Notes under the pieces: generated by a model
The model's database searches: none
Seen by the model: the letters and a program-made list of their open reading frames with translations, nothing else
What the model was told of the DNA's origin: nothing
Assembly: GCA_050084985.1 (NCBI GenBank)
Contig: JBITNC010000001.1
Coordinates: forward strand, 186,558,001-186,622,000
From: Nageia nagi
Lineage: Eukaryota > Pinophyta
DNA: 64,000 nt
Direction: 5' to 3'
Program-made: the position numbers and the translations under genes
Shown here: piece after piece, positions 1 to 11,618 of the stretch
Numbering within the stretch: position 1 is the first letter of the stretch
Layout of the letters: every line of letters starts with the position of its first letter

Positions 1-2620
1 GTACAAGGAGGCAACAAGATAGGTGATTGGTATTTTTTGAAACATAGAACTATAATTATAAGGTATGGGTATTTTAAGAACCCATTTTTCCTACCAAAAT
101 TTATTACTATCCAATTATATTCTATAGAAATGGGTATGTAGATGTATGCAATAGGAACAAAATATGATTCTATGGGTGATTTCAAATCCATTGTTATATT
201 AGCTACTATAGAAAATTTTACTTTGTTAGAAATAGGCTATAAAGATAGTATAGTTGATTTCATTATACAAAATTTAAAGTTATAATTGGTATATTACTCT
301 TGAGCATATGACCCACTAGGAGAAATTACAAAGATTATAAAGTCAAATAAAAAGTGCCCAACTTTTATTCATGAGCCTCAACCTAATGTTGAATATTTTG
401 TAAACCAATATGAACATGAAGCTAAGGCATCCTTAGAGTGGGAGTTTGGAATATTGAATAAAGCTTGGTTAACCCTATAGGGTCCTAGTTGATAGATGAG
501 TTGGGTTGAGGCCCCAACAAGATTCATTATTTTACCAAATTTAGATTTGAATATACCACCAAGGTTCATCACATTGAAAAATAACATTTTGGTGACTTTC
601 ACTAGGATAAGTACTATGAAGCTCAATACATGCAAGACCCATTGTTATAGATAGGCAAACCACTCCTAAACAACTTTCAAGGAATATTGATAGGAGATAA
701 TTAGCCCAAGGCTCAAAGTGCATAGGGGCCAATGAAAAAAGAAGAGGTGGTTGAACCATCTAATTCACTGCAACCATTGAATAATAAGAAGAGAACTCAA
801 GTTGAAATAGGTACTACTTCCCAATATTCTTCCCTAAAAAGGAGAATAAGAGTCTAGACTTTGGCATAGGCTAACGTACAAGAAGATTTAAATAAGAAAT
901 AAATACCCAAAAAGAAACCCTGGATCACTTAGTCTAAGGTAACCACAAGTACACAAACTCCATCTCCCATAACAAGTTAGGAATTATCAAAAGCAATCAT
1001 GAGAGAAATAGAAATGTTTGATGTTGAGGAAAGTTAAATATCCCAAAGCAAAAACATCATCATCTACCAAGATGCATAATAATAAATAGGATATGAGGTA
1101 CAACAAGAAGGAGGTATTGTACTCGACATGAGTGGCACTATAGCAGTCAAATATGAAGTAGGTAGAGACAAAGATGATAATGATGATGAAGATCCCAAGA
1201 AGAAAAAGGACTCTAGCCTAATGGATAAGACTCCAAAAAAGGATAAACCCATAGAAGAATAAAGAGAGGAAGTGAAAATATTAGCTTACACTCACAAGAT
1301 AATAGAAGAATCTCCACAGTAAACTTTGGCATCTACTTTAGGAGTAAGTACACAAGAACATTCTTTAATTCCTTTTTCCACAACCTCATAAGAGGAAATT
1401 AAAAGTATTTTTTCAACACAAGTAGTATAGAACATTAATTGGGCAACATTTTTAAGTAAACCCCCTATGGTCCCAAAGCAATAGTCTAGAATTTTGAGTA
1501 GAGTCATAGAAATGAGAGATATAAAAATTGCCCAAATACGTTTCAAAGAAGGGAAACTGTATACTACTTCCATGCCCATAGTGAATGTAAATATGCATAG
1601 TGCCCTAGCTATAGATCAATCATAATTGCTTGTAAATATTTTTGTTGGTTGCTAAAAAAAGCCTCCAATCTATGGAAAATAAAATTGGTAAATTCAATAA
1701 AAAGATAGATGAATAAAAGGAGGACTACTCGCTTAAAGTCAAAATGGTTTTCAAGTTGTAGAATCAAAATAAAGGCCTATTAGAAAAGCAAAAGTTTAAG
1801 TTTGAGAAAAGCCTAGCATAAACTAAGGTTGAGTTGGAAACTACAAGGAAAAAAAAAGATCTAAAATCTCAAGCTACTATGGTAGATAGTCATAAGGGTC
1901 AATAAACTGAGGAAAGTTGAAAAAGGTAGTAGCAATGAATAAAGTACTTAATGATGATAATTCAAAGCTACTGTAGATAGTGAAATTTTTTAGAAAATCC
2001 ATAGTTAAGAAGAAAGGGGAGAGACTAGTGAGTTTATCATAATTATATTTATTGAAAAAATAAATAGAACAAGCTCTCCAACAATATATTGCCCAAACTA
2101 CTCTACATAGATTGGCCTTAGACACACCTAGATCAGTTCTTGAAAGAATACAAAATTGGTTGAAAGCCTTAATAGAAAATGATATAGCTACTATCACTCC
2201 AAGGCTAAGGAAAATATTTTTGATAAGAATGCAAAACATATATGAAGTACAAGACTTGGTATTCAGTATGGATATTTATAAACACTATCTCCAAATAGAA
2301 ATTAGTTTTGTTAATAGATTATTTAATTCTTGAATTGAGTTGAAAACTTCCAAATTATGGGAAGATCAATATGTATAGGGTAGTTTCAATAAATGGGTGA
2401 ATAATACCATTCAATCTTTAGAACATTCTTTCTTTGAGAAATAGATCTCAAATTTGTAGCAAAATAATAACTTGGCTTAAGAGGCAATTGCAAGATTCTT
2501 AAATGCTGGAAGATTGGAGAATGTGCTCATAGGATTTCAAGCAAACACAATGAAAATAAAATCTTATCAAGGTTTTTATTTGTATATTATCATGAATTGA
2601 AGGATTTAAATAAGAAACTC
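1..2620 (+). pseudogene. Element J: decayed long ORF, function not recognised
   Basis: A plus-strand coding relic runs from the window edge to about 2620, broken by stops and a few frameshifts. Between 2043 and 2598 one frame stays readable, interrupted by single TAA, TAG or TGA codons that look like mutated Gln or Arg codons; its intact stretch is 2112-2333. From about 1100 to 1260 the peptide is acidic and lysine-rich (a DDNDDEDPKKKKD run). From 1670 to 1900 it is charged and coiled-coil-like. I see no RT, integrase or protease motif. It lies upstream of a polypurine tract and LTR, so it is probably an extra ORF in the 3' part of an LTR retrotransposon whose gag-pol lies left of the window. 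That assignment is inference. Confidence 0.5.
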
Positions 2621-4852
2621 TAGTCTCTACTTCCTACTAAGTTAATTTCATCACTTGATGCCCCTATAAAAGCTTCATCTAGATAGGCAATTGGAAGCAA
2701 CAAATAAAGGGTTCTATTCTTTAGTAGGATGAGACCTTGAGAGTCACCATAAGATTGTTATTCTTTTATAATTACACTATAATTATAGGTTAATATTCTA
2801 ATATTCTTTATTTTTTCATTTATTTCAAATAAATATACTCTTAATACCTACTTCTTACTCCCCTTTCATATTTTGTAAATGTTGGAAAGTTGTCTAGACC
2901 TTATACTTAATCTTTTTGATAAAGTTTTATTGAGTCAAAAAGAGTTCTAGGTATTATCAATAGTATGGATACTATTCATGTATATAAGGTTTAACAAATT
3001 TTATTTTGAATTTTAATTGCTCTCTAGCAGGTGTTGTAATAAATACTAGAAATTAGTCATAGTCTAGTTTGATATTTTTTGGTAATTATGCATAAGTTGA
3101 GAGTCATAGGTCATGATCAATGTGTCAAAGTCATATCTAGGAAGTAATGTATCATGTCTAGGAAATACCATAGTATGTAAGGGAAGCAAATGTCTAAATC
3201 AAATTTGAGTATTATAAGAACCTAGATCTTTCTATAATTTATTGTAAATAAGAGTCTTTATTGAGTTGAACTTACTAGTAGGTGATGTTGTAAAGCCCAT
3301 GGATTTCTAGAGAAAAGTTTTACCATATGCTAAAAATATATGGGAGATATTTCAAGAAGCCATCTTCTAGAGCTTGCTGACTTTGAATGATGATAGCGAG
3401 AAGTATGACATTTACCAAGAGATATTTTTGTAAGATAAGCAAATAGAGCCCATCAATTTTGACTGATGATGTCACACCTTTTTCCTAAAATTTATAATTG
3501 TTAAGTAAGCCCCTACCATCACTAAATCCCATCAAGAATAAATAGAACCCACCAAATAAGAGAAGGAATAATGAGTTGGGAAGAACACCTAGGTCCACTT
3601 GATCATAAGTGTTTGATCCCAATAGCTCTATAAATATGTTGACCATGGCTCATTTCCACATGAAAATAGTAGTTCTTACTAGGATTATGATGATATAATA
3701 TTCATTACCCTCATTATTCCATGCAACATAAAACTACAATTTTTACCATTAATGGTTGCAAAGAGATGGATGGATACCAACATAGCATAGTGCTAGATCT
3801 TACCAATCAAGCTAGTGGACTATGCACTCATAATCAACTATAGTCTCAAGAAAATGGAGTCAATGATAAATCAAAAGGATTGCAGCTATAAGATACAACA
3901 ACTCAAAATTATCAAATTTCCAAATTTTGGTGCTAATTGTACTCATTCACTATGTAATCTAACACAATTATAATTATAGTATGTACATTTGTAAATATTT
4001 TCTTATACTATTCTTACTCAATAGATTAGTTACGTCTATTAATGGTGGATAACCACCCAATCACAGATGTAAATATATAAATAGTGGAATGTTATAGGTC
4101 CAAGGGTTGGACATTCTAGCAAATTTACCCAAGTGTGTAAGATACCTTCACGTGTGATAATGCAATTTGATAATGCTTTTCCCTTTGCAATATGTGGCTA
4201 TCTGTTATGCTTTATGAAAATTATGCATGAAGTGTTATATTATATTATGGTTGTGTATTATGATTATAAGATCCCAAGGGTAACATAGTTTACTATTCTT
4301 AATCTTATATATGGATTGATGCCTATTCTGTAATGCCTATGCTATGTAGTGTTATTTTACTTTCTTTATTTAATGTGTTTCTCTATTAATTCTTACTCTT
4401 AGCCTTTTTTTATCTCTTTCTAGTTACTTTAAAACTTCACCATATATAGGAACCAAACTATAATTCAAAGATTGAGCAAAAAACTAACACAAGAATACTC
4501 CCCACCACCTTTTGCTCTTATAAGGACCCTACCATTGCAGGTAATGGAGAACATGACTAGACCAAACCCTTGAGGTTACATTATACCAATCAACAAGACC
4601 ATAAGATTTCTTTATAGTAGATTTTCTTCCTTGACAAAAATATTGCAAGGGAAAAAAGATACAATTGTTCAAATTTTATCTTGGTTGAACTACTCAAGGT
4701 CCTTTACTAGGGAAACCAAGAAAAAAGGGGGCAAAAAAGGACCCTCATCATCATCAAATAGTAGTGGTGGATGAAGAGCTTAAGGATTTCCAAAAAATAT
4801 TCTTCTATACTTATTCTTTGAATATGTACTTTGGTTGCTTCAATCATAGCTC
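2621..4852 (+). other. Element J: 3' noncoding region
   Basis: This is AT-rich sequence between the decayed ORF and the polypurine tract. No frame stays open for a useful length on either strand, and I recognise no domain. A TATATAAATAG string near 4073 follows a CCAATCACAG string and could be an old promoter or an LTR fragment, but nothing else supports that. Confidence 0.4.
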
Positions 4853-4867
4853 CAAAGAGGGGGATAA
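4853..4867 (+). other. Element J: polypurine tract
   Basis: AAAGAGGGGGATAA lies directly before TGTAGATTCCTAAAAATG. A purine run abutting a TG dinucleotide is the normal start of plus-strand synthesis in LTR retrotransposons. The arrangement resembles element E, where AAAAAGGGGCAAAA precedes TGTAGACACCTAAAAAT. Confidence 0.55.
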
Positions 4868-5465
4868 TGTAGATTCCTAAAAATGAATAAAGCATCAAGA
4901 AATAATTCATTTTATGTAATTTATTAAATAATTCATTTTATAGCATCAAGGATTATTTATTGTAAAAAAGGGTAAAATGTACCCAAGGAAATGTAATAAA
5001 TGTAATGGAATGTTATATGATGTAAAGAGTATCAAATATCAAGAAAGAAACTATAAGAAATGTAATATGTGATGATCCCAAGAATCAAATAGGATCAAAA
5101 TGTTGCTATAAAATAATATCAAAGGTAACATAATCAACATTTAGATATCAAAGAGAGAGATAGCAAAACATGCAAGATCATTCTATCTAACCAACAATGG
5201 TATTTTGTAGCACCACCTCTACATATATTTGTTTAACCCTTCATATTGCTTGATAATATCTTTAGGTTTTTTCATATATCTACTTATTTCATATAGCTAG
5301 CATCATGATTCTATGCCATTGGTGGTATGTATTTTCTATGGTGTGTTATGATGATGGATATATGATATATATTATCTCATGTTGATGCGAATGCAATGAA
5401 GGTACATTAATTATCATGTTCATTTGTTGTTATATTTATAATATATGCTTCAATATTATATTACA
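4868..5465 (+). mobile_element. Element J: 3' LTR
   Basis: Inferred as a 598-bp LTR starting TGTAGATTCC after a polypurine tract and ending TATTACA. The right limit is set by the point where similarity to the H LTR copy near 54820 resumes, so J would be inserted in the 3' LTR of H. The 5' LTR is outside the window, so LTR-LTR similarity and the target duplication cannot be checked here. The first bases resemble the LTR start of element E, which suggests related lineages. Confidence 0.45.
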
Positions 5466-7450
5466 GAAATATAGTGCTTTATTTTATCACTCACATAATA
5501 TTTTTGATCTATAGTTATGATGCCAAGGTTTAGGTGCAATTAGAGGAGATACATTCATAGGAAATATCATTTTCTCTCTCTCATTTTTCCATAGAACTTT
5601 GAGATGATTTTGCATCATCACTAGTTAAACTTTTTTGTGAATTCTCCTTGATTTATCCTTCTAAGAGGATTAAAACCTATTCTAGCCCATTTTATATGGC
5701 ATTTCAAAGACTAGTCGATGTCAGGAGACTTAATTATAAGGAGACACATGACAATGCTATGATCCTTGGTAATGATTCATATGATAGGGAGATGGATAAT
5801 AGAATTACACTGAAGGAGATATCACTTATTGGCAAGACTCAATTGAATAGATTCATATATCAACCTCATGATTGGCATTTTACCTCAAGTATTAATAATA
5901 AAGCTAGAAATAAATCATACCCAATCATACTATAGGTGTTCAATGAGACATGCTTGCATGGAGCTCAAGAGATCACTTCCTTCCTTTCTACCATATGTAT
6001 TCTATTAGATAGAGATGGGGTGATTTTCAACATACAAGGAAGTGCAAACCTTGGATGATGTCTAAATCCAAGTTGCAAAGGATATAGTGTGGTCCAATAC
6101 CTTAATATCAAATTGACTTAGTAATAGATTTTGTCTATATTGAACATATATTAACTAATTTATATAAAGCAACATCCCAATAGAATCAACTTTAACAATG
6201 CAATCATGAATCCTAACCATACTATCATGTAGGGTAGTGTATAATGTTTTTTATATATGATACTAAGGAAAGTGGTGAGCAAAGCAACTAATGGTACATT
6301 GAAGGAATTACTAGACTCATACTAAGTAAAGAGAGCTTATGACTAGAGATCAAAACATTATACCCAAGCAAGGGATCAAATCAATAAGATATTCTTTAGC
6401 CACTTTATACAAGTATTCAAGAAAGAACAATAGGATTATTACATGTTATCACTCTAATGGTCTACAAGATGGGTGAGGCATAACTTTTGAAGGTAACATG
6501 TGATTTAATGTCTCATGGTACAATATGGAAATAAAATAATATCTTTCCAAAAGACTTGTCAAAAATTTCACCCATGACTTTGCCTTCAAAAAAATAAATA
6601 ATTTTAAAGTAATTTGTTCACTCCTTTATCTAGATACATATATATGAATATGGAAAAATTATACAATGTGTTCATATGCATTATTCACAAATTCAAATAA
6701 ACCATTCCATATTTCAATTAAACTACAAAATTCATAAATAAAAATCATAACTTAGACTAAACATTTTAGCACTAGTGGCTAAAATATTAGAAGTTGAGAA
6801 CCTAGATTTAATAATGGGAAAATGAGAAGAGAGAAACTCCTTCTTTCATGGATCTCAAGGCTAATATTTAAGAAGAGAAGAGGTGAGTATATTTTTCTCA
6901 AATTTTCTTAGGTATTTATAGGTAAATATTGGTATAACACTTCCAAATATTTTAATATTGATCCACCTAAAACTTTTTTCTCATGGGAGACATGGAAGCT
7001 TTTATTTTGTGGTAGGATCCAACCATTTTATTTGGAAGCCACAAGGCCTAAATATTCCCTCAATTATTTTGCATACCTCATGAAAAATTCCAAGGTGTAT
7101 GGGGAGGGGGAATATTTAGGATATAAGGTAGGCCAATAATGTTTACCACCTCATCCCTTCATAAATTAATTTTCACCCAACCCTAAAAATTAGTGTAAGA
7201 AAGAATAAAATGCTTCAGTGACAAATTCAAATTTATGTATGTAGAATATTCTATTTCAATATTTTAAATAATTAATTCATTTTTCAAAGAAATTAGAAAT
7301 TAACAATAAACATTTTAGCACATAATTTTACCAATGAAAACCACCTTTCCTACAAGGTAAGTTTTTATTAGTACATACATGAACATCACACATAGCATAG
7401 GGATCATGTTTCATGCACAATAAGTATGAGATACAACTATATGATTTATG
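5466..7450 (-). mobile_element. Element H: 3' LTR, distal part
   Basis: This aligns throughout with about 54820-56780, with similarity near four-fifths by eye. It continues at 33802-34092 after the insertion of element A. On the minus strand the LTR starts at 34092 as TGTAACAACCCACC, next to a polypurine tract. It is cut at its far end by element J, so the rest of this LTR lies left of the window. The last five bases, TTATG, are the diverged left target copy of element A. Confidence 0.7.
5640..6120 (+). pseudogene. Unidentified ORF relic inside the H LTR
   Basis: About 160 codons on the plus strand, antisense to H, run as one frame with few stops. The intact stretch is 5648-5935, followed in the same frame by a TAG and more protein-like sequence. 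The other LTR copy keeps much of the same peptide at about 55010-55450, but with frameshifts. I recognise no family. It may be a captured host exon or an antisense LTR ORF. Presence in both LTRs only shows that it was there when H inserted. Confidence 0.35.
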
Positions 7451-7912
7451 TGAATAAATTAACCCTTTATGAATTAACTTCTAATCTACCAAGATCTCAA
7501 TAAATCATTTTCAACATCAACACAATAGCACAATAATTCAAGTTAATCTCATAAATAACACAAGATATAAATTGGGAGTACATCTATTAACTAAGATCTT
7601 CTTATTCTCAAGGACCTCTCTTACAAAATCTTTTCTCTCTCTCACACACTATAAACCTATATCAAAGCTTACATTACAATTGTGTAACTAGAGAAAGGGA
7701 GGGTTTTTCTCTTTTCATAAGAAGAAATCTACTTTATAATTAATCCTTTTTCTATTTTTAATCCTTTACCTATTTTTAATCTCATACATATTTTTAATCC
7801 TTCTCATATTTGTTTTCCCTTAATACTTTAATATATTTAATGATACTTCAAGTATTGAATGAATTTGCATTAAAGAGAAATATTATGCAATATTACATTA
7901 CAAATTCTAACT
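7451..7912 (-). mobile_element. Copia element A: 3' LTR
   Basis: This matches 33329-33801 along its whole length. On the minus strand it should run from TGTTAGAATTTG to TTTATTCA; here the first base pair has changed. The 5-bp target copies are TTATG (7446-7450) and TTACA (33802-33806). The uninterrupted H LTR copy reads TATGATTTACAAAG at 56773-56786, which supports TTACA as the original site. The LTR belongs to the same family as those of elements B and D. Confidence 0.88.
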
Positions 7913-8845
7913 CTTGTTTAATGTAATATTGGATAGAGTGTATAGAAAAGAAACAAGATAGAGTAAGAAATAGTTCTCTTCCAAAGAGATACAAGTGGAG
8001 ATGAGAACTTTTACATCATTAAGAAATAAGCAAGATCTTAATTTGAGACTCTTTACAATACCATTTTATAAAATGGTTTACAATACAATCATTAATCACA
8101 ACTAGTTTCACTATAAGTGTAGTCAATCAATAGTGGGTTGATATATGAGCCTAACCACTGGAAGTAAGTAACCTGCATTCTCAAGATGAAATCTACAAGC
8201 TAAGAGTAGGTCATAAAAAAGATTATTTAGATGTATCATATAACATTCATATCAATCATAAGGTAAATGAACTAAGTAGTACCATCCATAAATTAATCAA
8301 TGATGTACTATAAGTTATCATGAAGATGCCAAACTAATAGTCATAGTCATCTACTATATATTAGAAACATATGTTGATCAATAATAAAAAATTATTTGAG
8401 TATATATAAGTTACTCACATATGGATAACCAAACAATGTTAACAAATACATATTGATTCCTCATATAATGATAACAAAAATAAATTGTACCATGAGTTTG
8501 TCACATAGAATGAACTACCCATGAAGGTGTACATTTAGATCAACACTATATAACAAAAATAGAGTCCTAATGATGAAGTTGTCATCACATATATGAATTA
8601 AACATAGGAATTCAAACTTAACTCCCCCTAAAACTTCACTACCATAAGAAACTATCAAAGTGTGCACAATAAAGTTTCTAAAGTGGCTAGTGAATAAATT
8701 AGAAGAGCCAAATTTAGATGAACATAGTTACGGTTGTTCTATCAAAAACTTTCTCACTAATATAATGTGCTTGGATTTGTGATACAGTATAATTCATCAC
8801 TAAGATGCCAAGCCCATACTTATAATTACCAAACAAAGGAATCTA
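7913..8845 (-). other. Copia element A: 3' untranslated region
   Basis: Noncoding DNA between the end of pol and the 3' LTR. It matches 50830-51740 of element B in reverse orientation, for example the stretch around 8750-8830 against 50870-50960. No open frame is conserved between the two copies. The CACTA-like element interrupts this region immediately to the right. Confidence 0.7.
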
Positions 8846-9926
8846 AACTACTATATTTTAGTGATTTTGCATCATAAAATTTCATTTTGACACCATGATA
8901 CAATATGCATCATTATTTCACATGTCTATGTCAATCTAGACAAAACCATTTTTTACTCATTGGTTGATGCATTAAATGATGCATTACTTGACACATTGTA
9001 TGATGTATCACTTGATGCATTGTTTGATGCATTTTAGTGCATCAAGAAATGCATCAAGTGATACATAAAATAGAATAAAGGATGCAGATCATGCACATGG
9101 ATCATGGCATTATATGCTATCAATTATTGATGTATTCCTTTGATCTTTGATGGAGTTTTAATGATAGGTATGATACCATTGATGAGTAAATAGGAGAGCT
9201 TTCCATTTATAAGGGCATTTTTAAGGATATAGATGTGTATTTTTAGTGATACAAGTTTGCAAAAGTTTAAGACAAGTTGGATAATGTAGATAGTAGAGTG
9301 TGTATGCATTTTATGGTAAGAAAAATATGCATTGCATACTTTAACACCCATGAATTTTTGTGGAGGAGGCCCTCAAATTTTGGTGGATGCCCATGAATTT
9401 TTTTATTTTATGCTTATGGAATATGATAATTTTAGGTTGCTAAAGATATAATTTTTCTCATCAAATATTGAAATTGTTTCACCAAATTCAATAAACACTA
9501 GCATTAGTCGAACCAAATGAATTCTACTTTCCCAACATCCTCAAAGCATACACCAAACTAAGAGATTTGTAAAAGGGTTTCTAGATACATGAAATACTCT
9601 TTAAAATAAAATTTTTATTGAATGTTATGATTATGAGTTTATGAAAAATATGGAAGCATAGAGAAGATAAATGAATTGTTTGACAAGATGCAAACCCTCA
9701 TACCTATCATGTTGATGCATTATTTGATGCATATATGATGTATAAAGCATCATGTATAGTGTCAATTATTTAATGCTCATAACTTTATATATGACATAAT
9801 AAATGATATTTTATTTGATAGTACCCTTAGCATCAATTTATGCATAAAGATTTCTATGATTTTTTGAAAAAATAAGACTATAAATTGATGCATTGTATGA
9901 TGCAAAATTGCTAAAATGTAGTAGTG
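8846..9926. mobile_element. CACTA-like non-autonomous DNA transposon
   Basis: A 1081-bp insertion in element A. The right end, read inward, begins CACTACTACATTTTAG; the left end begins AACTACTATATTTTAG. The two ends stay similar for about 30 bp up to TTTTGCATCATA. The subterminal regions carry many short TGATGCAT-type repeats (8960-9060, 9715-9745, 9885-9905), as is typical of CACTA elements. The flanking triplets are CTA and GTA. Element B, without the insertion, reads AGGAATATATAAAC (reverse strand) at the matching place, consistent with a 3-bp duplication of NTA. The ORF at 9124-9351 (-) matches nothing I know, so I see no transposase. Confidence 0.72.
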
Positions 9927-10759
9927 GTATAAACAAAGTACACAAACCAAAAAAGTTCAAAAAAATTATTAAGAAGGAAGAAATTACAATAAATTCAATA
10001 AGAATTCAACATTTACTCCCTTTTTGAGGGCAACTTCATCAACCCAATAGACTCCTTAAGCTTATAGAATTGACCTTTAGGAAGGGCTTGGTGAATAAAT
10101 CAATAGAGTATAGGATTAATGAATAATACTGCAAGTGTATAAGACCATCTAGAACCTTCTCTCTAATGAAGTGGGATTAGATTTCTACATGCTTTGTTCT
10201 CTAATAGAAAATATGATTCTATACCAAAGTAATAGTTGATTGATTATCTGAAGAAATTTGAGATGGATGAACTTTCTTATATTGTATTTCTTTCAGAATA
10301 TGCTTCAACCAAATGGCTTACTTGGCTTAAAATTACATTGCATGATATTCAACCTTAGTGGTGGAGAGAGCAATAGTAGGATGCTTCTTGTATGCCTAAG
10401 AGATAGCACATAAACCAATGCTAAACATATAAGCAGAGGTTGATTTTTTATCATTGTTATCTACCCCATAGTTAGAATTTAAGAATCTTGAGAGAACAAA
10501 TGAGGGAAACTTTTCATACTTAAGAGAAAGATCCTCAATACTTGCAACATACCTCAAAATTTACTTAACAACATTGAGGTGCTCAACATATAGCTTTTGC
10601 ATAAAGTGAGTTATCAAATTCACAATAATGGAAATATCTTTCTTGAAGATAGTCAAATAAATAAGACTACTAATTAGATTCTTGTAAGATGTAGCATATA
10701 CCAACTTGGAACTAAGAGGCAAAATGATTCCAAGAGAGACAAGAATTGTAACATGCTTA
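9927..10759 (-). pseudogene. Copia element A: RT end and RNase H domain
   Basis: The minus-strand frame 10561-10773 encodes the end of a Ty1/copia reverse transcriptase (SLIYLTI region). It continues leftward into an RNase H relic with a KSTSAYMF motif near 10470 and ALSTTKVEYHAM near 10350. Several stops interrupt it. The coding part ends near 10015 at a purine-rich run that also closes pol in element B. The upstream half of this pol lies at 28273-30110, because E inserted within the codons for the peptide GMECKH. Confidence 0.85.
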
Positions 10760-10764
10760 CACTC
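10760..10764. repeat. Target-site duplication of E, left copy
   Basis: CACTC here is repeated exactly at 28268-28272 on the far side of E. Joining the two flanks restores the copia RT coding order seen in element B at 49990-50015. Confidence 0.93.
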
Positions 10765-11598
10765 TATAGACACCTAAAAATGTCCCTCTTTAACTAAGTA
10801 AATATTGAAATAATCATAACTCTTTATACAAGCCTCAAACAAGCTTGAAAACTCTATTATTGGATAGCTCTCATCGAACACATGCTAAATGAGTGGTCAT
10901 ATAACCCCTTTTTGATAAAATTTGACTATTAGGCGGTCATTTTTAATATTGTTAACCAATCACCGATGTTCACCTTGAAACGTCGGTGTTTTGATCCAGT
11001 CACCGGTGTTCGCATTACAAATGTCGATGATTCTGTAATAGCCAAAAAAAAAAACTAAAAGGAAGCTGAAACGATTCATTCTTACAAGATGATGTGGCTA
11101 GAGGGGGTCAGTTATGACCTATAGTGGCTTTTCACTTCCCTTACCCTCATTGGAACATCTCACCTAAAATCTATAAATACAAGCTAATAGATCCATCTCA
11201 AAGGAGCCAATTGAACCCAAGTTTGAAGTAGAGTAATGCTGCCAAAATCTTGTGAGCTCATACCTTTTATTGTTTATGCTAGTTTCAATTTAATACATTA
11301 TCATACATAGATGCTTTGATATTATTATCTCTTACATGTGTGTAGGATTTACAGGTTGTTCACATCAAGGAGAGAAGCAAGCAAATCCAAAAAACAATGA
11401 AGATCTAACATTCTTATTTTGGCAATGGCATTTGTAAAAAGTCCCTTCTAAGGGCATATTATAGTTTGAACTGAATATCAATATCAATTTGCAATAATAA
11501 CATGTATATCTATTTCATATTATTTGAGGTTCAGTGAAGATTGAAGAATAATTTTATTGTATGTTATTCTACATTCTAGCTCCATTTTCACTACAACA
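10765..11598 (+). mobile_element. Element E: 5' LTR
   Basis: This 834-bp LTR matches 27433-28267. The expected TGTAGACACC start is mutated to TATAGACACC here, and the end is CTACAACA. A CpG-rich short repeat occupies 10965-11030. An A-run at 11046-11056 marks where sister element F is deleted. Short ORFs reported in the LTR copies have no protein family and are not counted as genes. Confidence 0.93.
11172..11179 (+). promoter_or_regulatory. Element E LTR TATA box
   Basis: TATAAATA follows CACCTAAAATC and is conserved in the 3' LTR at 27841-27848. It is a plausible RNA polymerase II TATA box, placing the transcript start around 11200-11215. Function is inferred from position and conservation. 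Confidence 0.5.
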
Positions 11599-11601
11599 TT
11601 C

Positions 11602-11618
11602 TGGTGCTAGAAGGAGGG
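11602..11618 (+). other. Element E: candidate primer-binding site
   Basis: TGGTGCTAGAAGGAGGG begins three bases after the 5' LTR end. Starting with TGG, it could pair with a tRNA 3' CCA end. I cannot name the tRNA with confidence. It is clearly not the initiator-Met site used by copia elements A and D. Confidence 0.45.

Noticed and set aside
3940-4140. Possible solo LTR with CCAAT and TATA-like strings
   Set aside because: No matching copy, TG/CA termini or target duplication could be found in the window.
4707-4910. Minus-strand ORF of 67 codons
   Set aside because: It spans the J polypurine tract and LTR start and has no recognisable domain.
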